Source of the DNA: Linum tenue
Lineage: Eukaryota > Streptophyta > Magnoliopsida > Malpighiales > Linaceae
Direction of reading: 5' to 3'
Assembly (NCBI GenBank): GCA_946122785.1
Contig: CAMGYJ010000002.1
Coordinates: forward strand, 53,655,703 to 53,719,702
DNA: 64,000 nt
Made by a program: the position numbers and the translations under genes. The notes under the pieces were generated by a model. The model was not told where the DNA came from. It was given only the letters and a program-made list of their open reading frames with translations, and searched no databases. Positions within the stretch are counted from its first letter, which is position 1; every line of letters begins with the position of its first letter. Positions 55,390 through 64,000 of the stretch are shown piece by piece.

Positions 55390-55791
55390 GGTAATCAATC
55401 ATTTACCTTCTCGTTTCAAGTTCTGTAACTCTGTTCCTCTCCTTGATTTCCTGTACAATTCTGCTCCGATCACGATCCTTTGCTGCCATTAACAAAGCCG
55501 CATCGAACTAGCTAATGGTAGTTAGTTCGATTAGTGTCAAAACAAGCTGTCTTGCTGGTGTTAGGTTAATGAGTTCCCTTTCACAACCCTAGAATTGGCC
55601 CTAATAAAATCGGGAATTCCGATCGCGTAAAGTGATTTTTTTCAGTCTCTTCAATTTCGATTAGGTATTTAATTCACCTAAGAATCCGACTGTTGCGATT
55701 ACGATACTCTCAAATCAGACTAGGGTTCGGCACTACGAAATCGTATTATGAATCGTGTTAGTTATATCTCAGTTTTCCCCCATTGATTCAG
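55390..55791 (+). other. 5'UTR intron directly before the WNK11 start codon
   Basis: TCCAAG|GTAATC at 55390 and TTGATTCAG at 55783-55791, immediately followed by ATG. The intron ends at the base before the start codon, so the TTG at 55783 seen in an open frame is intronic and not a start. Confidence 0.65.
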
Positions 55792-56780
55792 ATGCCAGCT
55801 GCTGGACCGAATGCGTCCGGTAGGGACGGGGAGCTGTTCGTGGAGGTAGATCCTTCAGGAAGGTTCGGGCGTTACGACGATCTTCTAGGGGCAGGAGCGG
55901 TGAAGAAAGTGTACAGAGCGTTTGATCAAGAGGAAGGGATCGAGGTGGCATGGAATCAGGTCAGGTTGAGGAACTTCATCGAGGATCCCGTGCTGATCAA
56001 CCGGCTACAGTCGGAGGTCAAGCTGTTGAGGGCTTTGAAGAACAAGTACATCATTGTTTGCTACAGCGTTTGGCTTGACGAGGAGCACAGCAATTTGAAC
56101 TTCATTACGGAGATCTGCACTTCTGGGAATCTGAGGAATTACAGGAAGAAGCATCGGCACGTGTCGTTGAGGGCTTTGAAGAAATGGTCCAAGCAGGTGC
56201 TTGAAGGGCTGGTGTACCTTCATACTCATGAGCCCTGTGTCATTCATAGGGATTTGAATTGCAGCAACATTTTCGTCAATGGGAATATCGGCCAGGTATG
56301 TAGAAATCAGAGTCCTTGCTTCTCCGGTTTGATTCATTGGTAGAATTGTGCCGACTCTCTAACCAAAATGCCTGATAAAATGGCCAGGTGAAGATAGGCG
56401 ATCTGGGTTTGGCAACAATAGTGGGGAGGAGCCATGTGGCGCATTCGATCATAGGCACACCGGAATACATGGCACCGGAGCTGTACGAGGAAGATTACAC
56501 GGAGTTGGTGGACATATACTCTTTCGGGATGTGCTTGCTGGAGATGGTGACGATGGAGATACCCTACAGCGAATGTGACAGCGTTGCCAAGATATACAAG
56601 AAGGTGACCACTGGTGTAAAACCTCAGGCCTTGAACAAGGTAGAGGATCAAGAAGTGAAGGCTTTCATCATGAAGTGCATAGGCGAGCCTAAGGCACGGC
56701 CTTCTGCTGCTGACCTTCTCAAGGACCCTTTCTTTGCCGGGATCACTGTTTATGAAGGAGATGGATCTGCGCGAGGGTAG
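55792..56780 (+). CDS. WNK11: WNK-type protein kinase, WNK11 type
   Basis: Two coding exons, 55792-56295 and 56388-56780 (intron GTATGT...GGCCAG), 298 aa. Ser/Thr kinase of the With-No-Lysine family. The Gly-rich loop is GAGAVKKV (33-40), with the catalytic lysine in this loop; the usual VAxK of subdomain II is VAWN (52-55), the WNK hallmark. [12 protein letters not shown] (152-163) holds the catalytic Asp, DLG (173-175) replaces DFG as in all WNKs, and [20 protein letters not shown] (190 on) is the activation segment and APE. It ends soon after the kinase domain ([14 protein letters not shown]...GSARG), as in the short Arabidopsis WNK11 (about 300 aa); long WNKs have a big C-terminal region. 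Intact. The start follows the 5'UTR intron. Confidence 0.92.
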
Positions 56781-57457
56781 GAATTCTGGATACCTGTAGT
56801 TTGAGCTCGAAACTAACAGTAGCCTAATGTCAGTAAATGTAAACGAGATACTGAATGCAATGATCAACTATAAGAGGCCGTACTTGTGGATTATAGGTAT
56901 CCATTATTATCTATGTACATGCTATGCTAAGTCAGTTCAGTTTCATCAAGTTTGTAATGCGAAGGATCTTACCTTCATCGGGGTTCTTGCTTGCTGTTAG
57001 ATCAGCCAACTCTGGGCATGGATTTCTGGATGTTCAATGTCGAACTTGTAACTCCCTGAACTACCACTGTACACAATTTCCAGCCTCGCAATGTGGTTTT
57101 CTTAAGAAGTGCTTGTGGCAATTTCTTCAGCTAGGGAGACGAACGTAATCTCAAGCGATGCAGGTCAAAAATAATAATAATGCAGCAAGTGGTTGAGATG
57201 AGAAGAAAGCATGCCAACCAAATTAATGAGTGAATAATTATGTAGTCGCCATGGACAACAAGTTGGAAAGAAGCATGAAGTAATTAAATGGAAAGAACCT
57301 CTGATGTGTATGCTCTTCTTGTTACGTGATTAAACAATAGCCAAAAATATAAAATATTGTTTGTTTGAGCGTATTTCCTAAATTGAGTGAAAACATCACG
57401 TATTTCTTTTATAATTGATCATAAATTCCATCTCAATTTCGCTAATACCTAAAAATT
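56781..57457. other. WNK11 3'UTR and spacer
   Basis: 3'UTR probably to about 57,100. From about 57,340 on the sequence is the tail of a copia LTR whose left border could not be found. Confidence 0.45.
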
Positions 57458-57469
57458 TGGTATCAGAGC
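57458..57469 (+). promoter_or_regulatory. Primer binding site of a copia remnant
   Basis: TGGTATCAGAGC after LTR-like sequence, before a gag-like frame. Confidence 0.8.
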
Positions 57470-57532
57470 CAAGTCCCTTTCTATATTCTAAAAAAATCTC
57501 ATTTTCTTGCATAGACATTAAAAAAAAACCAT

Positions 57533-57780
57533 GACAACAACTTCATCAAGTACCATGTTTGCCACCTCTTCAAATCAAATTCTCATTTTCGATGGAGAAC
57601 TGTACGAGTATTAGACTACACAAATGAAATCTATTTTCAACTCTCAATATATGTGGGATCTCATCCAAGAAGGCTATGAAAATCCACATGAAGAGGAAAA
57701 TCCTTGCCCTCTTATACTCGGTAGTTTGGGTTCTTACTCCATTGTTGATCATGAATATAAGAGGCATTTGTTGAGGTGAT
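57533..57780 (+). pseudogene. copia gag N-terminal fragment
   Basis: Plus strand: MTTTSSSTMFATSSNQILIF, DGELYEY, stop, TTQMKSIFNSQYMWDLIQEG, YENPHEEEN. It matches the start of UBN2-type copia Gag (F.GE.Y..W...MKT.F.SQ.LWD.V..GY..P). One in-frame stop where a Trp codon is expected. Breaks off near 57,780. Confidence 0.75.
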
Positions 57781-57939
57781 AATTGGATAATCTTCTAGCT
57801 TCCTTCTTCCTTGGGCTGGCCATTGACCATATGGGATATGAGGTTGATTGTAGCTTCAGTATGAGGCATATCCTCGTTGAGGTTGCCTCTGACAACCTTG
57901 ATTCACATAGTTGACATTAATATGTCCTTTCCTTCAAGG

Positions 57940-58720
57940 TTCCATCAATCTTCATTCCTTCAAGGTTCCATCAATCTTTAATGTCATGACCTTCTTTTCC
58001 ACATGTATGGCATATGAACAAGATTGCTAATAGTCCCTTCTTTGGCTCCATCTTGACATCCTTCAGTTGTTGAGAAAGCTCCTTCATTTGTTGGTGCAAG
58101 ATGAAGTTCACCACCTCGCTTCATTGGGTTACCTTCAATGACTTTTTCATCGATCTCTTGGACCAATTCTTTGACTCCTTGCAAGTGTGGCAAAATGGTC
58201 CTGACATTGGCCCTCGTCATTTTTTTTTAAAATCTCCATCGACTAACTGGTTCACCATCATTGTGGTATCTTGATCTACTCATTTGGCGAATTACTAGAC
58301 AACTTGATCCGAGGTGAATCCATGATGGGGGCACGCCATAAGATACTCTTGGAATATCTTCCTATCATCACAGAACGTCTCTCTTTCCTTCTCTTGGAAA
58401 TGGTTGGTATCATCTTTAACCTCCTCCGTACGCCAAGGTGGAAAGAACTTGTCGATGAATGCTTGTGATAGGGTCACCCAATTGGTAAAGGTATTGAGTG
58501 GATGATAGTCTAACTACTTTTTTTCCTTTCCCGTCAGCGAGAAAGGGAATACTCTCAATCGAATGGCTCCTTTGGTGGCTTCATCTCCTGAAGTAGAACC
58601 TACGATCTCCAAGAACATCTTTAGATGTTGCACTAGATCGTCATCAATCCTTCCTGTGAACCTTCAAGCTAGTTGAACTACTGAGGAAGTGCCAAACTAT
58701 GGGAGACGTTGTTTATATAT
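57940..58720 (-). pseudogene. Ty3/gypsy gag remnant
   Basis: Minus strand: DDDLVQHLKMFLEIVGSTSG, GAIRLRVFPFSLTGKEKK, stop, LNTFTNWVTLSQAFIDKFFP, then FQEKERETF and YLMACPHHGF. This is the Retrotrans_gag region of plant gypsy elements (IRLRLFPFSL.DKAK.WL, FL.KFFPP, E.L.E...F..LL..CPHHG). Further on it has a frame with LVQEIDEKV. Several stops. Confidence 0.7.
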
Positions 58721-60130
58721 ATAATAGCTAAGGGACCTCAACTTTGGATTCCTTTACAGTAATGCTTTGATTTGTTTGTTGTAAATTTACTAGATCGTGT
58801 TCTGTAATGAGTCATTTAGTGTTGGTAGTTTTCAACTTTAACCCCTAGACCCTGAAATATGATCCTTCTTACTTCACTTCTTTTTTCTTTCTTCGTTGAA
58901 TCTGTGTCTATGGTTCGCTCTAGCTACAACATTCCCAATCGACGGTCAAGCATAACCGAAGACCAGCTGTAGTATAGGGTAAGCCAACAATAAAATTATA
59001 GTAGCACGGGGGTCTAGGTATACCCTACTTCAGGGTTTAGGTTTCGTTATCTAGCCAACCTAGAATAGTGATTAGGAAAACTAATCTAACTAACCTAGCT
59101 AACCACTAACCTAGTTAATTACAAGTGGTGGAGACTTCTCATGTCTAAATCCCCCTAGTTCCATCATTCGGATAAAGGTCGAGTACCATCCTATCTTGAC
59201 CGACCCAATTTCATCTAACAAATAGGAGCTAGGCTCCCTCGGGTGTCAACGGGGAATGGCGTAGCAAGGGATGGTGGTGCTCCATTCAATCGAGGGTTTC
59301 CTATACCGTCAAGAAATTGATTGAATAGACTCCTCAGGGGGTTGTCCAGAATGATGCAAGAAAGGAGTGACCCGATGACGCCAATAAAGGGCTCTAAGGG
59401 GATTGAATCCCTCTTAGGTCAAAAGCTCGATAACATGAAGTGGGAACCAAACTCATGCAATCCATGAAAACCCTCCATGTACTAAATGAATTCATCAACT
59501 AATTGTAGGATATGTCACATAGACCAACATTAAACCAAAAATCTGGACCTAGGGTTTATCAACCTAAGAGAAGATGTCTAGTTCATATAGAGGAGAGAGA
59601 TTACAATACAAAGCACAAGCTCTTCCATCTTCATCTTCTAGTGGTTTATCTTCAAGCTTCAATGGTTGGTGACATCCTCCAAGCAAGCTCCAAGGACCCT
59701 CTAGATCTCTCCTCTCTAGGAATCCCTCTTTGGGGTTTTTGGGCTGAATGATCCCAAGTCGTCGCTCTCTCTCTATGGTTCGTCCCTTGGGTGTTTGGGA
59801 TCCAAAACCCAGCTCTCTCTCTCCAAAAATTGTAGAAAACAGACTTATACCCGAGCAGCAGGCAGAAACACGGTCGTGTTTGTCAGTTCGTGTTTCAGCC
59901 CTTTCTTTGCTTTTTCTCGGCACTAAAAACACGATCGCGGGAGGACAAAACACAGCTGTATTTCTCCTGCCCGTGTTTCTTTCTCAGCTCCTGTTCCACT
60001 GTCTTTGATGCTTCCTTTCTCCCTCGTCCAGACTCCGAAAATGAGGTAGAAATCCATTCTTCTTCAGGTCATGCCCGAGTTTCTTCTCCCGAATCGCCAA
60101 TTGATCTCCGATTGACTTGAAACTAGGGTA
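58721..60130 (-). mobile_element. Probable 5' leader/LTR part of the gypsy remnant
   Basis: Non-coding; lies upstream of gag in the element's direction. Text at 59,860-60,010 (acacggtcgtgttt, acacgatcgcggg) and at 59,210-59,400 resembles leader and LTR sequence of plant gypsy elements, and the style recurs at 3,900-4,000. LTR borders and primer site not found. Confidence 0.35.
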
Positions 60131-60668
60131 AGCAATGGATCTTGTAGGCCTCAAACATTTCATTGCCTATGCCTACAGCTCATCGAGGCCTATTATTTTT
60201 ACCCTAACTATGATAATGACCGTAGTCGGTTACTAACTGTTTAACCGTTGGTTACCAACTAGCTAAATTTGACTACCAAGAACGGAACGTTTACTGTTCA
60301 ATAGGTTATCTGTGTTACAATTAACCACTAGTTTCAATTCGGTTGTCAGTTACACGGCCACTAACAAAATAATTGTTTATCAGCCCTACAGAGGACCACT
60401 CCTTGCGGAACCTATGTGAACGGTTTGACCTCTACTTAAACCGGGTTGGGCTACAGAGTTGGGACGAAAGCTTAGTCGCCCTCACTGTCAGAGTTCGCTG
60501 CCATGGTCGAGGAGCTTCTGATCATCAGCAGGAGCATCTAGTCTCTATCTTTCATGTCTTGCATGGAGATTCTCGACTTAGGAGTGAAAAATGGAAGTAG
60601 AAGATCAAAGCGAAAAAGCAGCAATGTACTGTAAGCAAAGTAGTCTTTGAGACCTGTGAGTGACGTAA
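60131..60668. other. Spacer, nothing recognised
   Basis: Short chance frames only. Ends at the target duplication of the MULE-like element. Confidence 0.4.
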
Positions 60669-60679
60669 TGAAACAAAAA

Positions 60680-60972
60680 GGTTAATTGCATGTTTGGTCA
60701 CTGAGATTACAAAAAACGTTCATGTTTGGTCACTGTAAATATTTTAATTCAATCTTGGTCACTTAAATTAGTTAAATGGTTCAAGTTTGGTCACTCTCCG
60801 TCCAACTCCGTTAAATTTGTCTGATATGGCAGTCAACCCTCAAAGTTGACCGTTAACTCAGTGACGTGGCAATTAAAAAATAATAAATAAAATAAATTTG
60901 AATCTTCTACAATTTCCAAATTATTTTCACATTAAAGTAAAATAAATAAATAAAAATATTATAATTACAAAT
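60680..60972 (+). repeat. Left inverted arm
   Basis: Pairs in reverse complement with 61548-61873; shares its gtggcaattaaaaaa segment with the element at 26009. Confidence 0.8.
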
Positions 60973-60974
60973 TT

Positions 60975-61545
60975 AACGGAAGGATGATCCGACTGGAAAT
61001 TGGGGCTGCCATTATTATTGTTGTTGAGGAGGTGGAAGTGAGTTAAACTGCTGGACCCGCTGCTTGTTCTTCGTAAGGGGAAGTCGAAGATACTGAATTG
61101 GTATTATTCGGACCACCAAGCACCGGCGACGCGTACAGGAAATTCCCTCTCGCTGCCATCCCTCCGCCGCCGCCGCCCAGCGAGCTGTTTGTTTTCATTT
61201 GGTGGTTGCTACTGTTGCTGTTGTATTCCTCCATCTAGCGGGAAATAATGATCTTATGGAAACCCTAGCAGTCTGTAATCAATATACAAAACCCTAGAAA
61301 AGAAACTTATATTCAGATAAAAGGGAATCAGGTGACGAAGGAGAAGGAGGAGGAGAAGAGAATCAGTGGAGTTGCAGCACCATGGAGGAGTACTATGGTT
61401 GTTGTTAATGTTGGACATGGGTGGTTTTTTTTTTTCTCTGTATATAAACTCAAGTTTGGGGAATTAACAGGCGGAGATGGCGGCGTCGGGGAGGGAGGAG
61501 TTGATGGAGTTGTTGAAGAGGAAGAGGGAGGAAGCGCCCCTTTAT
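60975..61545 (-). pseudogene. Captured promoter, leader and first codons of an unidentified gene
   Basis: Minus strand: a TATA-like tttatatac near 61,435, a C/T-rich leader, a tttcccgctag acceptor-like site directly before ATG at 61234, then 63 codons rich in Ser, Asn and Gly (MEEYNSNSSNHQMKTN, GGGGGG, ARGNFLYASPVLGG). After GPA a one-base shift reads QQFNSLPPPQQQ and WQPQFPVGSSF, so a frameshift has cut an originally longer frame. The style is that of the low-complexity N-terminus of a nuclear regulator; I cannot name the family. Confidence 0.5.
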
Positions 61546-61547
61546 TT

Positions 61548-61873
61548 GTAATTATAATATTTTTTGTTTTATTTATTTTACTTTAATGTGAAAATGAGTT
61601 GGAAATGGTAGAAGATTAAAATTTATTTTATTTATTATTTTTTAATTGGCACATCACTGAGTTAACGATCAACTTTGAGGGTTGACTGTCACTGAGTTAA
61701 CGATCAACTTTGAGGGTTGACTGCCACATCAGACTAATTTAATGGAGTTGGACGGAGAGTGACCAAACTTGAACCATTTAACTAATTTGAGTGACCAAGA
61801 TTGGATTTAAATATTTACAGTGACCAAACATGAACGTTTTTTGTAATCTCAGTGACCAACTATGCAATTAACC
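61548..61873 (-). repeat. Right inverted arm
   Basis: Reverse complement of 60680-60972 with an additional internal tandem duplication near 61,660-61,725. Confidence 0.8.
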
Positions 61874-61884
61874 CGAAACAAAAA

Positions 61885-62492
61885 ACTACATATAAAGCGA
61901 AAACGAAGATGGAAATTTAAACTAATAAAGGCCTGGTCTGAGAACAATATCAACCATCAAATCTCATGTACTAATTCTTCCAACTGCCTACGTTATCAAA
62001 AAACATTCTTTCCTCGTGCTTGAAGCAAACTACTCTTGCCAAACAACACTAGTAATAAGCATGGCAAGATTGCAACCATGTTGCTAAAGAACTCGATTGC
62101 AAACGATATCCAGTGAATTCAGAATTCAACAACTGCCTAATCTAGAAATGCAAATAGCTAACTCATACAAACCTTAACATCTGCAAAAGATCTATTCTGA
62201 AGACAAACACAAAAATACTGAATGCAAGCCAAACTAGGAGCGAGCATCTCTCAGATTTCAGCATCCCCAATGGAACCCTTATTATAATGCTGACGTGCCA
62301 GAACTTTCGAGCATCAACTAGATGTACCGGAGAAGCCTGTTGCAGAAAAGAAGCAAATGTATTTGTAACCAACTTGGTACACAAACATACAGAAGAGACC
62401 ATGGGTACGTAATTAACAGCAATAAAGCGGTCAAAGTGCTTCTTACCATATGACTGTACATAGAATGATAGCTCCATACCATCAAACCCCAG
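61885..62492 (-). other. 3' region of the gene at 62493-63647
   Basis: No conserved frame. On the minus strand TCATATG|GTAAGAAG (about 62,445) is a good splice donor, so a 3'UTR intron or an alternative end is possible. Confidence 0.4.
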
Positions 62493-63647
62493 TTATGTTG
62501 CAACAGTTCCAGGGGATGATGTAGGCACATCGTCTGCCGCACTTTTGGTAGTTGCAGGATCAATAACGTCAGCAATATGTGGTAGTGTCGACTCATTCCT
62601 GTCCTCATCTGGACGCTGAGAATCCTTTTCATCTTCACTTGTATTATTCTGTGCGCCATTCTCTCCCTTACTGTCAGAAAGATGTGGACATTCATAAATA
62701 TGGGAGTTTTCCACCTTTTCCCCTCCATTAGTTGGATCAGATGCCTGAGAGTGATCCATCTCAGTTTTTACATGAGAAGGATGCAAAATTTCTGCATCTC
62801 TAGTAAGCTGCAACTCACCAGCCACTTCAGCAGCATTAGGAAGTTGAGACTCAGTATCCAAACAAGTTTCTTCTGCTGCGAGTTTTTCCCCATCATTCAC
62901 TGCAGTAATTGTATCAGCAAGCTCCATTTCATTGCTTACATCAAGAGGCTTCGAGACACTAGTCATTCCAGCAGTTGCATGAGGAAGCTGCTCATCACTA
63001 GATGCAATACATGCATTAATCAGCTTTGGGACGCCAACCTCATCAACAGCATCATGGATCTCATTATTTAGATTATCACTCTCAGTTGCTCCATCAAATA
63101 GCTGAGAATCAGAAACCTCGTCATTCAACTTCTCAGTTGGAATATCAAGCTTATGATTGATAACATGATTAGTTAATCCATCAGTATTCCGAGGCTCCTT
63201 AAAGTCACTAGTTCCATCAAAGAGCTGTCCATCATAAAGAATCTCGGCATTTTCACCGTCGCCAGAAAAATGAGATAGAATATGAGCATCGACATCCATC
63301 GCCGAAACCGTAGGGATACCATGTAATGGATCAACCTCTACAACTCCACCATAGAACTGAGACGGTTCATCCTCACTTCCTTCCTGATACTCTTCCACAA
63401 GTTCATCTTTTCTCCGCCTCTTCCCACTGCCCTTTCTTCTTACTCTCTCCTTTCCCCTTATCCTTTTCCCAAGCTCAACTGGCGTGATGTCAACTGCTAC
63501 AGCAGTAGAAGCAGGATTTCCTGACTGGTCCCTCAAACAGTCCTGTGCTATATATCTGATCCTTGAAATCGACTCAAACTGTTGCCCATCTAACCCTTTC
63601 GTCGAAAACGAATCTGCTAAATAAGCAATCTCTCTCAGCCCAGCAAT
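62493..63647 (-). CDS. Acidic nuclear protein, 3' part (partial gene)
   Basis: Open minus-strand frame from a splice acceptor (TTTGACAG|ATTGCTGGG, exon from 63647) to a stop at 62493; 384 codons. Earlier exons lie at higher positions, at least partly beyond the window. First block: IAGLREIAYLADSFSTKGLD, then FESISRIRYIAQDCLRDQSG. A strongly basic stretch follows (GKRIRGKERVRRKGSGKRRR), a probable nuclear localisation signal. The remaining roughly 300 residues are acidic, Ser/Asp/Glu-rich, and contain repeated QLFDG phrases (GQLFDGTSDF, SQLFDGATES). I do not recognise the family. The TTG codon at 63536 is internal, not a start. Confidence 0.7.
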   Translation of the reverse strand: MAGLREIAYLADSFSTKGLDGQQFESISRIRYIAQDCLRDQSGNPASTAVAVDITPVELGKRIRGKERVRRKGSGKRRRKDELVEEYQEGSEDEPSQFYGGVVEVDPLHGIPTVSAMDVDAHILSHFSGDGENAEILYDGQLFDGTSDFKEPRNTDGLTNHVINHKLDIPTEKLNDEVSDSQLFDGATESDNLNNEIHDAVDEVGVPKLINACIASSDEQLPHATAGMTSVSKPLDVSNEMELADTITAVNDGEKLAAEETCLDTESQLPNAAEVAGELQLTRDAEILHPSHVKTEMDHSQASDPTNGGEKVENSHIYECPHLSDSKGENGAQNNTSEDEKDSQRPDEDRNESTLPHIADVIDPATTKSAADDVPTSSPGTVAT

Positions 63648-64000
63648 CTGTCAAACATACAATAGATGCGTCAGAATGAGGCAAAAGTCAAAATCACAAT
63701 TCAAAGTATAAAATCATACACTTTTACACATCTAGAACAACAAAGATTCTATGCAAAATCTATTGGTGTTCAAAACCACACAGAATCACTGATAGAAGTG
63801 GTACAATCACATAAAATCAGTCAAAACCGCGATTTTGATCCACTTTTGTAAACTTACATAACATGACAGACAGCTCATATCACAAGTAAAAACTGTGTCT
63901 AGGTTTGCCTCAGCCTAATTAAGATAAGATCGAAAATAGAAAAATGCAAAACAACTCTGGCGGCCCCTTCCACATTCATTCCCAAATTCCAATCCCAAGG
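63648..64000 (-). other. Probable intron of the same gene, to the right edge
   Basis: A+T-rich with no conserved frame on either strand; upstream exons were not located. Confidence 0.4.

Larger units (their letters stand above)
60680..61873. mobile_element. MULE-like element with long inverted arms and captured gene 5' end
   Basis: Ends GGTTAATTGCATGTTTGGTC and the complement of GACCAACTATGCAATTAACC are inverted with one mismatch. Flanks TGAAACAAAAA (60669-60679) and CGAAACAAAAA (61874-61884) match at 10 of 11 bases. Arms run to about 60,972 and from about 61,548; the right arm contains a 47-bp internal duplication (the gagttaacgatcaactttga phrase occurs twice). Interior about 570 bp. No transposase. 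Confidence 0.8.

Noticed and set aside
55783..55791. Start of WNK11 at 55783
   Set aside because: The codon there is TTG and the sequence TTGATTCAG is the splice acceptor of the 5'UTR intron; the first ATG is at 55792.

Overview
The window is nuclear DNA of a flowering plant, almost certainly a eudicot. It has plant-only gene families (GRAS/PAT1, group I WRKY, WNK kinase), GT-AG introns, A+T-rich spacers with poly-A tracts, and a dense load of plant transposable elements. No species can be named from the sequence alone.

Two landscapes are visible. From 1 to about 44,200 the DNA is a repeat graveyard with no intact host gene. It holds a decayed reverse-transcriptase element with a nuclease-like C-terminus (1-720 and 4,141-4,810, split by a later 3.4 kb insertion); a MULE with a captured NAC fragment nested in another DNA transposon (1,091-3,130); hAT-like elements with 8-bp target duplications; a poly-A retroposon with a 15-bp duplication; a full-length Ty1/copia element on the minus strand (9,100-14,596) and a fossil copia on the plus strand (18,352-23,150); a MULE-like element carrying a B3-type fragment (26,009 to about 27,290); a non-autonomous CACTA element (28,889-32,630); LINE 3' ends, one with a 710-codon open frame (37,828-40,012); a triple-nested stack (35,986-37,569); a CACTA transposase fossil; and two miniature LTR retrotransposons, one of them Cassandra with 5S rRNA-like LTRs, just upstream of the first gene.

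From about 44,200 to 56,900 lies a gene island: a PAT1-type GRAS regulator (+), a WRKY1-type group I transcription factor (-, four coding exons), an ESS2/DGCR14 splicing-associated protein (+), and a WNK11-type kinase (+, two coding exons). WRKY1 and ESS2 are divergent and share a short intergenic promoter with four GGGCC (site II-like) motifs. These genes form no pathway; they are ordinary neighbours.

From 57,000 to 62,000 repeats return (copia start, Ty3/gypsy gag fossil, and a third MULE-like element with a captured gene 5' end). The right edge carries the 3' part of an acidic nuclear protein gene (-) that I cannot name.

The most interesting material is the set of related MULE-like elements carrying different gene pieces, the RT element with its His/Cys and nuclease-like C-terminus, and several insertion histories that can be read to the base from target-site duplications.
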